Below, piece after piece: positions 44,836 to 52,473 of a stretch of DNA of 64,000 nt. Within the stretch, counting starts at the first letter, position 1, and every line of letters begins with the position of its first letter. The translations under genes were made by a program, and so were the position numbers. The stretch comes from Candidatus Fermentithermobacillus carboniphilus (GTDB lineage Bacteria; Bacillota; Sulfobacillia; Fermentithermobacillales; Fermentithermobacillaceae), in contig CP062796.1 in NCBI GenBank assembly GCA_018208355.1, positions 1,148,494 through 1,212,493 of the forward strand, read 5' to 3'. The notes below the pieces were generated by a model that saw nothing but the letters and a program-made list of their open reading frames with translations, made no database searches and was not told the origin of the DNA.

Positions 44836-45956
44836 GATTCAAGACCTCCTTCCAAGACGAGCCTCACTATGTCACGGACGCTCAAATCCAAAAGGCCCAT
44901 GTCCTTAGCCTTTCTACCTATAGCCCAGTAATCAACCCCGTGGAGCGCCGAGGCGATACTGATTACAGACCGCATGAGAGGAGTTTTCACTCCGGCGATC
45001 CTACCGAGGGCCACAAGAGGCACCAGGCTGAACGGGACGTCTTCGAAGATGTAGCGGGTATCGAGGCTCCCCGGAGCACGGATGCCCTCATAGGAGGGGT
45101 TCGCCGTAACCGCTTCATGTATGTTTTGGGCCTTCACTCCGTAAGTCTCATGCATCCACTGAAGGACCGGCCTTACGTGAACACCGAAAGCGCTCGCAAC
45201 CGCCATACGCTCCGCATCCAGGGTTTCCAGGGCCCGAGCCACCGATGGAGTTATGCCTTCTTTGTAGTGTTCAAAAGTCAATCCACTTTCAATTCTGCCT
45301 GCGTTGAGTATTGTGGGTAGTGGATGGAATATAGCTCCTATATTGTCAAAACTGGTGTAAAGAACACTTTCGGCAGGAATGAATTGAGGGAAAGCATATC
45401 TTAAAACCCTGACGACTTCCATAGTTCGGGTGGCCGGAAGGGCAGCGACGGGCACATTGCGTTTGATGCCGTATATGAACAACCTCCCCGGTGCCACAGT
45501 TCTGGATGCGTAAATGAAGGTCCCGGCTTCAGCGAGCGTGACATCTTTCCGGCAGCCGTTATCCAGGAGCACTTTCCTGAATTCTAGGACGCCTCCGGTC
45601 CTTCCCGGGTTGAGGACCACTATCTGGCCGTCCGAAAGCCAGGGAGCCATGGCCCTTGCCACATCTCTATGGCCCGACGCGGGCACCGTGACCATGATGA
45701 CGCGGGCACCTTCGACCGCCTCTCTCATCGAGGCTGTGACGAGGTCCGGCCGGGCAAACCCGTTTATCTCTCCTTCAAGCAGGATTCCTCCAGATCTGTT
45801 CAGTGACTCTACTTTTTCTCTACTGCGGTTCCAGAGGTTTACTGGAAAACCATGGAGAGACAGGTCACCGGCCATTGCCTGACCACCATTTCCCGCCCCT
45901 ATCACGGCGAAGGTTACTTCTCTCCGACTCTCTTGAACGGCGATCTCTTGAGCCAT
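44832..45956 (-). CDS. Octopine/nopaline-dehydrogenase-family protein
   Basis: 374 residues. N-terminal NAD(P)-binding Rossmann fold with VIGAGNGGQAMAGDLSLHG (about 17-35), and a C-terminal opine-dehydrogenase domain with the typical NIGAIFHPLPTILNAGRIE segment (His probably catalytic). Such enzymes reductively join an amino acid and a 2-oxo acid, or run the reverse oxidation. It sits between the ATP-grasp ligase and the B12 protein; the four-base overlap with the latter suggests coupled translation. Natural substrate unknown. Confidence 0.87.
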   Translation of the reverse strand: MAQEIAVQESRREVTFAVIGAGNGGQAMAGDLSLHGFPVNLWNRSREKVESLNRSGGILLEGEINGFARPDLVTASMREAVEGARVIMVTVPASGHRDVARAMAPWLSDGQIVVLNPGRTGGVLEFRKVLLDNGCRKDVTLAEAGTFIYASRTVAPGRLFIYGIKRNVPVAALPATRTMEVVRVLRYAFPQFIPAESVLYTSFDNIGAIFHPLPTILNAGRIESGLTFEHYKEGITPSVARALETLDAERMAVASAFGVHVRPVLQWMHETYGVKAQNIHEAVTANPSYEGIRAPGSLDTRYIFEDVPFSLVPLVALGRIAGVKTPLMRSVISIASALHGVDYWAIGRKAKDMGLLDLSVRDIVRLVLEGGLES

Positions 45957-46008
45957 CCTTCAATACCTCCTTTCGGTCATTGAGTTTGTACTATCGTTCT
46001 CTTCCTTT

Positions 46009-46980
46009 TCACCCACCGCGCCTCATAAGCGCCCCCTTCAAGACCATTTCTATGAGCCGGACATAGTCATACCCGGCTTTTTGGGCGATTCTCGGGACTT
46101 CGCTGTACCCTGGCATAAGTCCGGGGAGAGTGTTTATCTCGAGGACAAAAGGCTTTCCATCGGGAGAAACCCTGACGTCGACGCGAGCTATGTCCCTGCA
46201 TCCGACCGCCACAAATGCTCGCTTTGCTGCACTCGAAATTTCCGTTTCAAGCTCAGGAGATATCTCAGCCGGACAGACGGGTTTTACCGCGTCATTCGCC
46301 TTGATCGCGTAGGTATACATAGCTCTTTCCTCAAACACAATTTCTTCGATAGGGAGGACCACCGGGTCGGGATATCCGACGAGGGCTACGGTAAACTCGC
46401 GTCCAGGCACAAATTCCTCTACCAGGGCCGGAGGACCGAACTTTTCAATGATCTCCGCAATGAGAGATTTCATCTCTTCAGCGTCGGAAGTCACGCTTTT
46501 CGGAGAAATACCTACACTGGAACCTTCGGACGAAGGCTTCACTATCACGGGAAACCTAATCTTCCGGAGGACGTTTTCCGGAAGGTCTTCTGGTGGCCGA
46601 TTGAATACTAAAAACATTGGTGTCGGGATGTCATACATCTGGAACACAAGTTTGGCAAGGTGCTTTTGCAAGCCTATTGTGTGAGCCTGGAACGTAGACC
46701 CCGTAAACGGGATGCCCGAAAGTTCGAGCATGGCAGCAATGTTGGCTTGGTCTTTTTTCGTGTTGTACCCGGTAGCAATGTTGAAAACCACGTCAGGTCT
46801 CACTTTTTCCAGTTCGACCAAAAGTGAGGGCCCGGCCTCGACTACCTCCACCTCGTAGCCAAGCTCTACCAAAGCGCTGTGAACCGCGCGACTTGTGGCT
46901 TGCGATTGTAATTTGGAGTGTGGATCATAGGCACTGAGCCTCGTCTCGTGACTGGGGTTGGTAACTACCGCAACCAGCAA
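46009..46980 (-). CDS. D-Ala-D-Ala-ligase-like ATP-grasp enzyme
   Basis: 323 residues from TTG 46980, behind AAGGAGATG. The ATP-grasp core is intact: VIVKPSSEGSSVGI, LVEEFVPGREFTVAL and VLEINTLPGLMPGYSEVP. The N-terminal domain differs from true Ddl: in place of the GGxSxEH segment it opens AVVTNPSHETRLSAYDPHSK. It is therefore probably a ligase for another amino acid or dipeptide, not the housekeeping Ddl. First gene of an operon behind a c-di-AMP riboswitch. Confidence 0.82.
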   Translation of the reverse strand: MLVAVVTNPSHETRLSAYDPHSKLQSQATSRAVHSALVELGYEVEVVEAGPSLLVELEKVRPDVVFNIATGYNTKKDQANIAAMLELSGIPFTGSTFQAHTIGLQKHLAKLVFQMYDIPTPMFLVFNRPPEDLPENVLRKIRFPVIVKPSSEGSSVGISPKSVTSDAEEMKSLIAEIIEKFGPPALVEEFVPGREFTVALVGYPDPVVLPIEEIVFEERAMYTYAIKANDAVKPVCPAEISPELETEISSAAKRAFVAVGCRDIARVDVRVSPDGKPFVLEINTLPGLMPGYSEVPRIAQKAGYDYVRLIEMVLKGALMRRGG

Positions 46981-47203
46981 ATTCTCATCTCCTTTCTACT
47001 CGTTTGTGAAAAAATGCCCCACCAGGACCGCGCGACCAAAACATCAGGTTACCAGCGCGGAGATTCCGGACAAACCGCGAGCATGCCCGGTTATGCCTCA
47101 AGAAAAGACGGCAAGATCCTATATCGAACTGCGCTGAAGATACTCTGGAGGCAACGTGACGGCACTGGCATGTGCCGCAAAATTGAGGCCGCCTCCCTTT
47201 TCC

Positions 47204-47318
47204 ACGCTTACGAGGTTAGCTGACGGGCTCGGATCGAAAAGGTCTGACCCTACGCCGGAAACCGGCGATTAGCCCCAGGAATTGGTTCCCCCGTTCTCCT
47301 ACCAAGGAGATTCAGCGT
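47204..47318 (-). promoter_or_regulatory. c-di-AMP riboswitch (ydaO/yuaA class)
   Basis: On the minus strand the aptamer hallmarks appear in order: ACGCT (P1), then AGAACGGGGGAACCAA, CCTGGGGCTAATCGCC, GGCGTAGGGTCAGACC, and finally CCGTCAGCTAACCTCGTAAG with AGCGT closing P1. The class normally turns genes off at high c-di-AMP and controls cell-wall, potassium and osmolyte genes. It lies 223 bases ahead of the Ddl-like start; the expression platform (possible stem around 47140-47195, T-run near 47007-47013) was not resolved. Confidence 0.9.
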
Positions 47319-47354
47319 TCAGACGAAACTAAAGAGAGTTTTGCGCACGTCTGC

Positions 47355-47384
47355 ATTATATAGGATATGACTGGAAAATGTCAA
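47355..47384 (-). promoter_or_regulatory. Promoter of the riboswitch operon
   Basis: Minus strand: TTGACA (47379-47384), 18 bases, TATAAT (47355-47360), about 37 bases before the aptamer. Confidence 0.9.
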
Positions 47385-47415
47385 TGATTCTCAAGGTCCA
47401 TGATTCTCAAGGTCC
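47384..47415. repeat. 16-bp tandem duplication abutting the -35
   Basis: ATGATTCTCAAGGTCC occurs twice in tandem (47384-47399, 47400-47415), touching the -35 of the riboswitch operon. It resembles the 15-bp duplication next to the tRNA promoter at 3961-3990. Confidence 0.9.
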
Positions 47416-47428
47416 AAAACCTTTTTGC

Positions 47429-48349
47429 TCAAGGCCAGGGACTGTCGCCACAAAGATCCACGATCCTGAGGTCGACTTTCCCCCTATAGAACGCCTCGAG
47501 CACTTTTGTCTCAGATACTTTCCCACACACCGACATGTCTTTTTCAGCTACCAGGAAAATGTGGTACCGAGAAGGACGTAACTTCGAGACCACATCCTTG
47601 ACCCGCGTGTCCCGATTGACGAGGATTTCCTCGACCGGGATGGCCTTCTTTTCCAAGAGCCGCTCGTTCCTGAGAAGAAGGGTGAGGACGTTCTGAAGTT
47701 CTGCAGCACCCTTTTCTTCGATGGCACCCCATATGACAAGAGGCCCTAGGAGAAGAGCCCAGTGCCACGGCAAACCCCAGGCGAGGCTTAAAACCCCCGC
47801 GCCCGTACACGCTCCTCCAAACCAGAAACCCCAGCGAACCACCTTCCTCGATGCTTCGATGTAGCCAAGCCGCAACGCCAGCTGCGACCTCAGAAATCGT
47901 CCGCCGTCTAATGGAAGACACGGCATAAGATTGGCAACCGCCAATCCGAGATTGACCCTAATCAGGAAGTCAAGCAAGGGAAACTGGGCACCCACGTTCC
48001 CTCCGGGAATCTTCTGGGCAAGCACTGTTTCGATTAAAGAGGCGATCGCTGTCAGAAGACCCGATTGGACCGGTCCTGAAATCGCGATGATCGCCTCGGA
48101 CTGGGGCTCTAGCTGCCAGGTACGTTCGAGCTTTCCGACCGCGCCGAAGGGCCAGATCTCGACCTTTGATACTTCAGCGCCCAGAAGCGAAGCGGCAACC
48201 AGGTGCCCGGTCTCGTGGATAAGGAGACTTGAGGCAAATACCAGGAGATAAAGACCGTAGCCCGATGCAACCAATACCAGAGCCGAAGCGAGAAAGGTGA
48301 TATGCATGTATATGCGGGTGTCCCCGACCCTGGCGACGGGAAACGCCAC
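47429..48349 (-). CDS. spoIVFB: SpoIVFB-type intramembrane metalloprotease (M50)
   Basis: 306 residues, several membrane helices. The zinc site HETGH (45-49) lies in the second helix, with NLMPCLPLDGG (about 139-149) supplying the third ligand, and a C-terminal CBS-like domain (about 225-300). It is expected to cleave pro-sigma-K in the mother cell during sporulation. It follows spoIVFA as in B. subtilis, where the pair also precedes rplU; here the riboswitch operon and radical SAM/rng genes intervene. Confidence 0.88.
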   Translation of the reverse strand: MAFPVARVGDTRIYMHITFLASALVLVASGYGLYLLVFASSLLIHETGHLVAASLLGAEVSKVEIWPFGAVGKLERTWQLEPQSEAIIAISGPVQSGLLTAIASLIETVLAQKIPGGNVGAQFPLLDFLIRVNLGLAVANLMPCLPLDGGRFLRSQLALRLGYIEASRKVVRWGFWFGGACTGAGVLSLAWGLPWHWALLLGPLVIWGAIEEKGAAELQNVLTLLLRNERLLEKKAIPVEEILVNRDTRVKDVVSKLRPSRYHIFLVAEKDMSVCGKVSETKVLEAFYRGKVDLRIVDLCGDSPWP

Positions 48350-48385
48350 CTGATCTTCAGCGTCCTTTTCCAGTGTTTCCGGTAA

Positions 48386-49096
48386 TCAAGGCCCTTTAAC
48401 CCTCGGAGGTAGTATTGTCATCGGGTCGATTTCGAGCCCATCTTTCTTGAGCTCAAAATGGAGGTGAGGAGCAGTAGCATTGCCGCTCTGCCCAGCAGTT
48501 CCTATCGCTTCCCCTTTCTTGACTTTCTGGTCCTTTTTCACGAAGACGGACTGAAGGTGGGCGTATACCGTAGAAAAGCCGTTTGGGTGCTCTATTTCGA
48601 CTACGAGGCCATAGGAGGGAGATTCCCGCACACTCGTCACAATCCCATCGAGGGCCGCCACCACCCGGGTCCCTTCAGGCACCTGGATATCTATCCCCTG
48701 ATGCAGGGACATTCCGGGTGAATCCGGGTTGGGTCTCCAGCCGAAAAATGAAGTCACCTCTCCCTGGACTGGCCACGCCAGCTGGATCGGTTGCCCTGAC
48801 GCTCCCTTGATCCAGAAATCCCGTAAATCAAGGTCCGCGATCTTCCTCGCAGTATCCGGGATGCCGATAACCCATGCCTTGACTTCTTCGTAGGTGATGT
48901 CCTTTTCCACGGCATCTTTGGCAAACGCAAACACATCTTTTGAAAGGCCGGACTCTCCTTTAGCTGCCCCAAGGATCAAAAAGAATATGAAGAGCGAAGC
49001 GAAGAGTTGAAGGGTCCATCCGGGCAGCTTCCCGAGAGCGTCCCGGTCTTGCTCCCAGGAACGCCTGCGCTCCTGGTAATTGCCTCCCCAAGCCAT
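48386..49096 (-). CDS. spoIVFA: M23-domain sporulation protein, SpoIVFA-like
   Basis: 236 residues: a basic cytoplasmic start, one membrane helix (about 27-46), and a C-terminal LytM/M23 domain (about 125-230; HQGIDIQVPEGTRVVAALDG, HPNGFSTVYAHL, HLHFEL). Context beside spoIVFB makes SpoIVFA (regulator that tethers and inhibits SpoIVFB) the best call. The zinc ligands look complete (HxxxD, HLH), whereas the LytM domain of B. subtilis SpoIVFA is degenerate; peptidase activity is possible. Confidence 0.8.
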   Translation of the reverse strand: MAWGGNYQERRRSWEQDRDALGKLPGWTLQLFASLFIFFLILGAAKGESGLSKDVFAFAKDAVEKDITYEEVKAWVIGIPDTARKIADLDLRDFWIKGASGQPIQLAWPVQGEVTSFFGWRPNPDSPGMSLHQGIDIQVPEGTRVVAALDGIVTSVRESPSYGLVVEIEHPNGFSTVYAHLQSVFVKKDQKVKKGEAIGTAGQSGNATAPHLHFELKKDGLEIDPMTILPPRVKGP

Positions 49097-49131
49097 TTCC
49101 GGACCACCTCACCTAAGAAAAGGTTATTATG

Positions 49132-49161
49132 ATGACAAAGAAGATATGAATAGAGGATAAT
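49132..49161 (+). promoter_or_regulatory. Putative promoter of the unknown-NUDIX pair
   Basis: ATGACA (49132-49137), 18 bases, GATAAT (49156-49161), in the divergent gap between spoIVFA and the plus-strand pair. Confidence 0.45.
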
Positions 49162-49233
49162 TGTGTGCGCAGGAGGAACTCGAATAGTCACAGGAAAGCG
49201 TCGAGAGAAAAGGGCGAGGGACGCCGGAGAGAT

Positions 49234-49677
49234 ATGACGACTGGAAGTAATAAGATCATACTTGGAGGACTGGAGGTTGGCCCGGAAGATCCGGCTCCTT
49301 CCGCTCTGGTGGCTGTCTCGTATTCCACCAGGGATGCCGCGGAAAAAGCAGCAAGGATGATCCTATCATTGCAGAACGGTACGAAACCCTTTAAATCCGG
49401 TCCTCCGGTTTATGTCGGGGATACCCGAATCAGGGTTGCTCTCACAAGAGACCTACGCAGCGACGATGTCTTGTGTGAAGTAAGCATCAAGGTTAACCCG
49501 AAACACCTAACTTACTGGTTTTACGCTGCATGCAGAGTACCGAAAGGAGAACTCGATACGTTCCTAGAACTATTCGAGTTTCGCAAGTGCTATGTATTCA
49601 CCGTGGCTCACGGGCAAACAGTCCTCGTTGAAACGCTGAATCTCATTAAGTACACAATAGATAGGAGAGGAGTTTAA
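49234..49677 (+). CDS. Protein of unknown function, paired with NUDIX protein
   Basis: 147 residues from ATG 49234, preceded by GGAGAGAT; a GTG at 49165 would add a basic 23-residue tail without a ribosome site. I recognise no family. There is no signal peptide or membrane helix; the composition is that of a soluble alpha/beta protein (SALVAVSYSTRDAAEKAARM; KVNPKHLTYWFYAACRV). The NUDIX gene begins three bases after its stop, so they are one transcript and may act together. Confidence 0.65.
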   Translation: MTTGSNKIILGGLEVGPEDPAPSALVAVSYSTRDAAEKAARMILSLQNGTKPFKSGPPVYVGDTRIRVALTRDLRSDDVLCEVSIKVNPKHLTYWFYAACRVPKGELDTFLELFEFRKCYVFTVAHGQTVLVETLNLIKYTIDRRGV

Positions 49678-49680
49678 CCG

Positions 49681-50307
49681 GTGGCAGTACCAGACGCTTA
49701 CCCGCAGGAATCGGTATTGTGCGTACCTACCCAAGACCTGTACGCGAAAGTGGGGAAATGGCGCGGCTTGCGGAAGCCCACGTCTGATATCTGGCAGGTC
49801 ATAGCCAAGAAATCATGCTTCAAACCCCGGGCTACGGTTGAAACCGACCCTGCGTACAAGCAGTTGATATCTTACACAATGTTTCTTTCAGATAAAAGGA
49901 TCTTCGTCATGAAACGATTAGAGGGCCAGGGCGAAAAGCGCCTGAGAGGGCTCCTGTCGGTAGGTGTCGGCGGCCACATGAATCCCGTCAAAGACATCCA
50001 GTGGCCTGGAAAGAGGCGCCTGGCTGACCTGAAATCGCTTGTGGGAATGAACACGGTCAGGGAAATCCGCGAAGAAGTAGCCCTCGCTGGAAACCCTCCA
50101 GTCGGAGTGGTGGGTTTTCTCAACGATGACGAAAACGAGGTAGGTCGGGTCCACCTTGGAGTGGTATCAGTGGTACATCTTCCGTCCCCGCTCCTAGCGG
50201 TCAAAGAAAACGACAAAATGATGGGAGCCTGGGTTGAGTTTGACAAGCTTCACGTCCTGGGGCAGTTCGAAACCTGGTCTTCCCTGGTACTCGAAGGGCT
50301 CGTTTAA
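49681..50307 (+). CDS. NUDIX-like hydrolase
   Basis: 208 residues from GTG 49681. The centre carries a NUDIX-like box: GVGGHMNP (about 100-107), then after an insertion of some 20 residues NTVREIREEVALAG (about 123-136), with the REUxEE catalytic helix intact. The N-terminal 85 residues and the FLNDDENEVGRVHLGVV strand are family-like. The substrate (a nucleoside diphosphate derivative) is not predictable. A terminator follows at 50357. Confidence 0.78.
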   Translation: MAVPDAYPQESVLCVPTQDLYAKVGKWRGLRKPTSDIWQVIAKKSCFKPRATVETDPAYKQLISYTMFLSDKRIFVMKRLEGQGEKRLRGLLSVGVGGHMNPVKDIQWPGKRRLADLKSLVGMNTVREIREEVALAGNPPVGVVGFLNDDENEVGRVHLGVVSVVHLPSPLLAVKENDKMMGAWVEFDKLHVLGQFETWSSLVLEGLV

Positions 50308-50356
50308 CCGAGATGTCGCTTGAGGTGTGAAGCAGCCGTGATCGGCCCGGTAAAGG

Positions 50357-50386
50357 CGGGAGACACCCAACACCGGATGTCTCCCG
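50357..50386 (+). terminator. Terminator after the NUDIX gene
   Basis: CGGGAGACA (50357-50365) and TGTCTCCCG (50378-50386), followed by TTTTTAT. Confidence 0.92.
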
Positions 50387-50406
50387 TTTTTATCATGCCA
50401 AGGGAT

Positions 50407-51021
50407 TTATATCTTTATCCCCAACCAGTCGGTGAGGAGGAAACTCAACCTGTTCAGGAACAGAGAGATACGCCCCTGAACGGTGTTGCCGAAGGCCGCG
50501 CCGAAAGCCACCATTAGGACGTACCGTCCAAACTTGCTGGAACCGGCCAGGAGTTTGGATTGCTTCCAAACGGTGAAGAAGAAGTAGGTCATGGCGGCCA
50601 GGAAAAACAGGAAGAATAGAACGTTGTTGACAGAAGTGAGTTTCCTCATGGAGTCTATTGCCTGGGTCATGGCAGGGCGTGGGGCTCTGGCCAGCTGACC
50701 ACCGAGACCCCAGCCTACATAAGCCGCTACCGGATACCTTGCAAGCCACTGATACTTGGGCGGCAGGTATCTCGCGTAGAGGAGCAAGCCGAAAAATCCC
50801 ATTATAGCGAAGTAATACTGTTTTTCCTCTATGAAGTAAGTCTTCCAGTATGGCTTGAGGTAGTTGTGCCAGTATAGGGCGATTGTGTACGAGGTATATA
50901 GGGCAACCAGCGAGTATTCGGCCAGCCTGTAGAAAAAGTTTTCTTTGTACAGGTAGCTATATACGGCAAGAGTGCAAAACGCAGCAACCCAGACTTGCGG
51001 ATTGGTACTCAACTTTTTCAC
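50407..51021 (-). CDS. Multi-pass membrane protein of unknown function
   Basis: 204 residues with about six hydrophobic segments (roughly 8-26, 33-50, 70-84, 92-110, 132-151, 165-180) and many aromatic residues. I recognise no family. It starts with ATG 51021 behind AGGAGGTG. The only same-strand neighbour is the small membrane-anchored protein upstream (51060-51404), with which it is probably co-transcribed. Confidence 0.65.
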   Translation of the reverse strand: MKKLSTNPQVWVAAFCTLAVYSYLYKENFFYRLAEYSLVALYTSYTIALYWHNYLKPYWKTYFIEEKQYYFAIMGFFGLLLYARYLPPKYQWLARYPVAAYVGWGLGGQLARAPRPAMTQAIDSMRKLTSVNNVLFFLFFLAAMTYFFFTVWKQSKLLAGSSKFGRYVLMVAFGAAFGNTVQGRISLFLNRLSFLLTDWLGIKI

Positions 51022-51059
51022 CTCCTACTCTCGTCCACGATGAAACCAACTGCAAAGTC

Positions 51060-51404
51060 TCAGGCTGGCTTCTGCTTCCGGCGCACCCTGTAGACGTACG
51101 CGATATTGCCGAGAATAACCAGGACAATAATCCACAGATGTCCCATAGATTGCGCGTCCATAAGTTTCACGGCTCTGCCGGGCCTTTGGAGTAAAATCTC
51201 ATATTGAGCTCCTCCGGGAAGACCCGGGATAAGTCCTTTGATTTGCCCGGCTCGCAGGAGGTTCATCTGACCCGGGACCTCCACGGCGACAGAACCGACA
51301 TAGATATCATAATCCGGGAAATAGGTGGTATACGTCGGGACACCAGGTGAAATTCCCCCTTTTTTAGTAAACTCGTGCAACATTAACCCGCTTTTCCTGT
51401 TCAT
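51060..51404 (-). CDS. Small membrane-anchored protein of unknown function
   Basis: About 114 residues from ATG 51404 (ATG 51383 also possible). A soluble part (PTYTTYFPDYDIYVGSVAVE) is followed by one membrane helix near the C-terminus (about 88-105) and a basic tail (RVRRKQKPA), suggesting the bulk faces outside. No family is recognised. The open frame continues upstream antisense to the NusG-II gene, but that part is not credible. Confidence 0.5.
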   Translation of the reverse strand: MNRKSGLMLHEFTKKGGISPGVPTYTTYFPDYDIYVGSVAVEVPGQMNLLRAGQIKGLIPGLPGGAQYEILLQRPGRAVKLMDAQSMGHLWIIVLVILGNIAYVYRVRRKQKPA

Positions 51405-51471
51405 TGGGGTTTCGCAAGATTCGGAATTTCCTTGACCAGCTTTGCTATAATCTTTTCGAGGAGTGAAAGCG

Positions 51472-51852
51472 TTGACCAGGACAGATGCTTTTTTGGTTGT
51501 TTCCCTAATGGCAATAACCGCCCTCATATGGGTCGGATTTCGAATCTTTCCTGAACAGGCCGCTGATATGGTTGCGGTAGTACGGGTTAATGGGAAAGAA
51601 ATAATGCGCTTGCCAGTGACCGGTTCCACTATTAACCGCGCAGTGGTGAAAATACCGAGGGGAGAAGCTACAATCGAGTACGGCCAGGGGAAAGTCAGGG
51701 TGCTGCCTCTTGACGACCACGTCTGTCCCAACGGCATATGCTGGAGAACCGGATGGATTTCCGTTTCGGGCCAGTCTATAGTCTGCGTCCCAAATCACAT
51801 GACCATAACCCTCGAAGCAGCAAACTCGGAGGTAGATTCGGTAGTCAGGTAG
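51472..51852 (+). CDS. NusG-domain-II (DUF1312) protein
   Basis: About 126 residues from TTG 51472 (GGAG eight bases upstream; GTG 51463 is too close to it). One N-terminal membrane helix, then a NusG_II domain (about 30-122) with the family's CPNGICWRTG and GQSIVCVPNHM Cys motifs. An extracytoplasmic protein of unknown role, usually beside a Gx-type transporter and FMN-binding protein; here alone. Confidence 0.85.
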   Translation: MTRTDAFLVVSLMAITALIWVGFRIFPEQAADMVAVVRVNGKEIMRLPVTGSTINRAVVKIPRGEATIEYGQGKVRVLPLDDHVCPNGICWRTGWISVSGQSIVCVPNHMTITLEAANSEVDSVVR

Positions 51853-51939
51853 GCATCTAGTTGGTATCTAAGCATCCGGTGACCTGGGCGGGTGAAATCC
51901 CCATCTCGCGCCATGTGCGCACAAGGACAGGTTCATCGC

Positions 51940-52473
51940 TCAGGCATTGTCTTGACCTCTGAGAACTCCCAGAAGCTTCTCGTTATTGCTGACCGCCAAT
52001 AGCAGCGGATAGCCCAAGCCATAGCACGCTACCGCTTCGCCGAGAGCTATGTACAGGACCACTGGCCAGTACGGAACCCCGCTCAACGGGGCCACGTAGG
52101 CAGAAACCACTGTGGCGTTGACAAGCACCGGCGGAAGAGGGGCAAGATAAGGTCGCGGCATCCTTTGGCTGAGCCAGGCGGCAAAAAGCGTCGCGAAAGC
52201 CCCCAGCGTGATGTCCCAGACCAAAAAAGGGCTGCCGAGATTCGCAAGGATGCAGCCAAAATAGAGCCCCCATTTTGCCCAGGGAAAAAGGTATGCCAGC
52301 ACGGTGAGGGCTTCTGCCAGCCGGACTTGAATAGGTCCGTAACTTATCGAGCTGAACGGCGGCACGACAGTCAGAACCGCATATGCTGCAGCCAGAAGCC
52401 CGATCCTAGCCAATACACCCAGACTTGCGCCCTTTCTTCTCTTTGCCCTTGTTTCCAGATTTCTATCGTCCAA
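51940..52473 (-). CDS. queT: QueT-family transporter (queuosine-precursor ECF S-component)
   Basis: 177 residues, five to six membrane helices, with ISYGPIQVRLAEALTVLAYLFPWAKWGL (split) and GCILANLGSPF, the QueT pattern. It would import preQ0/preQ1 or queuine with a shared ECF module, which is not in the window. It overlaps the purD end by 11 bases and thus lies at the end of the pur operon. An alternative is an uncharacterised QueT-like vitamin carrier. Confidence 0.8.
   Translation of the reverse strand: MDDRNLETRAKRRKGASLGVLARIGLLAAAYAVLTVVPPFSSISYGPIQVRLAEALTVLAYLFPWAKWGLYFGCILANLGSPFLVWDITLGAFATLFAAWLSQRMPRPYLAPLPPVLVNATVVSAYVAPLSGVPYWPVVLYIALGEAVACYGLGYPLLLAVSNNEKLLGVLRGQDNA

Noticed and set aside
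46009..46980. Housekeeping D-Ala-D-Ala ligase (ddl)
   Set aside because: The N-terminal GGxSxEH segment is missing and the gene is in a riboswitch operon with metabolic enzymes.
46918..47223. Plus-strand frame across the riboswitch region
   Set aside because: It lies antisense to the conserved aptamer and its leader and has no similarity.
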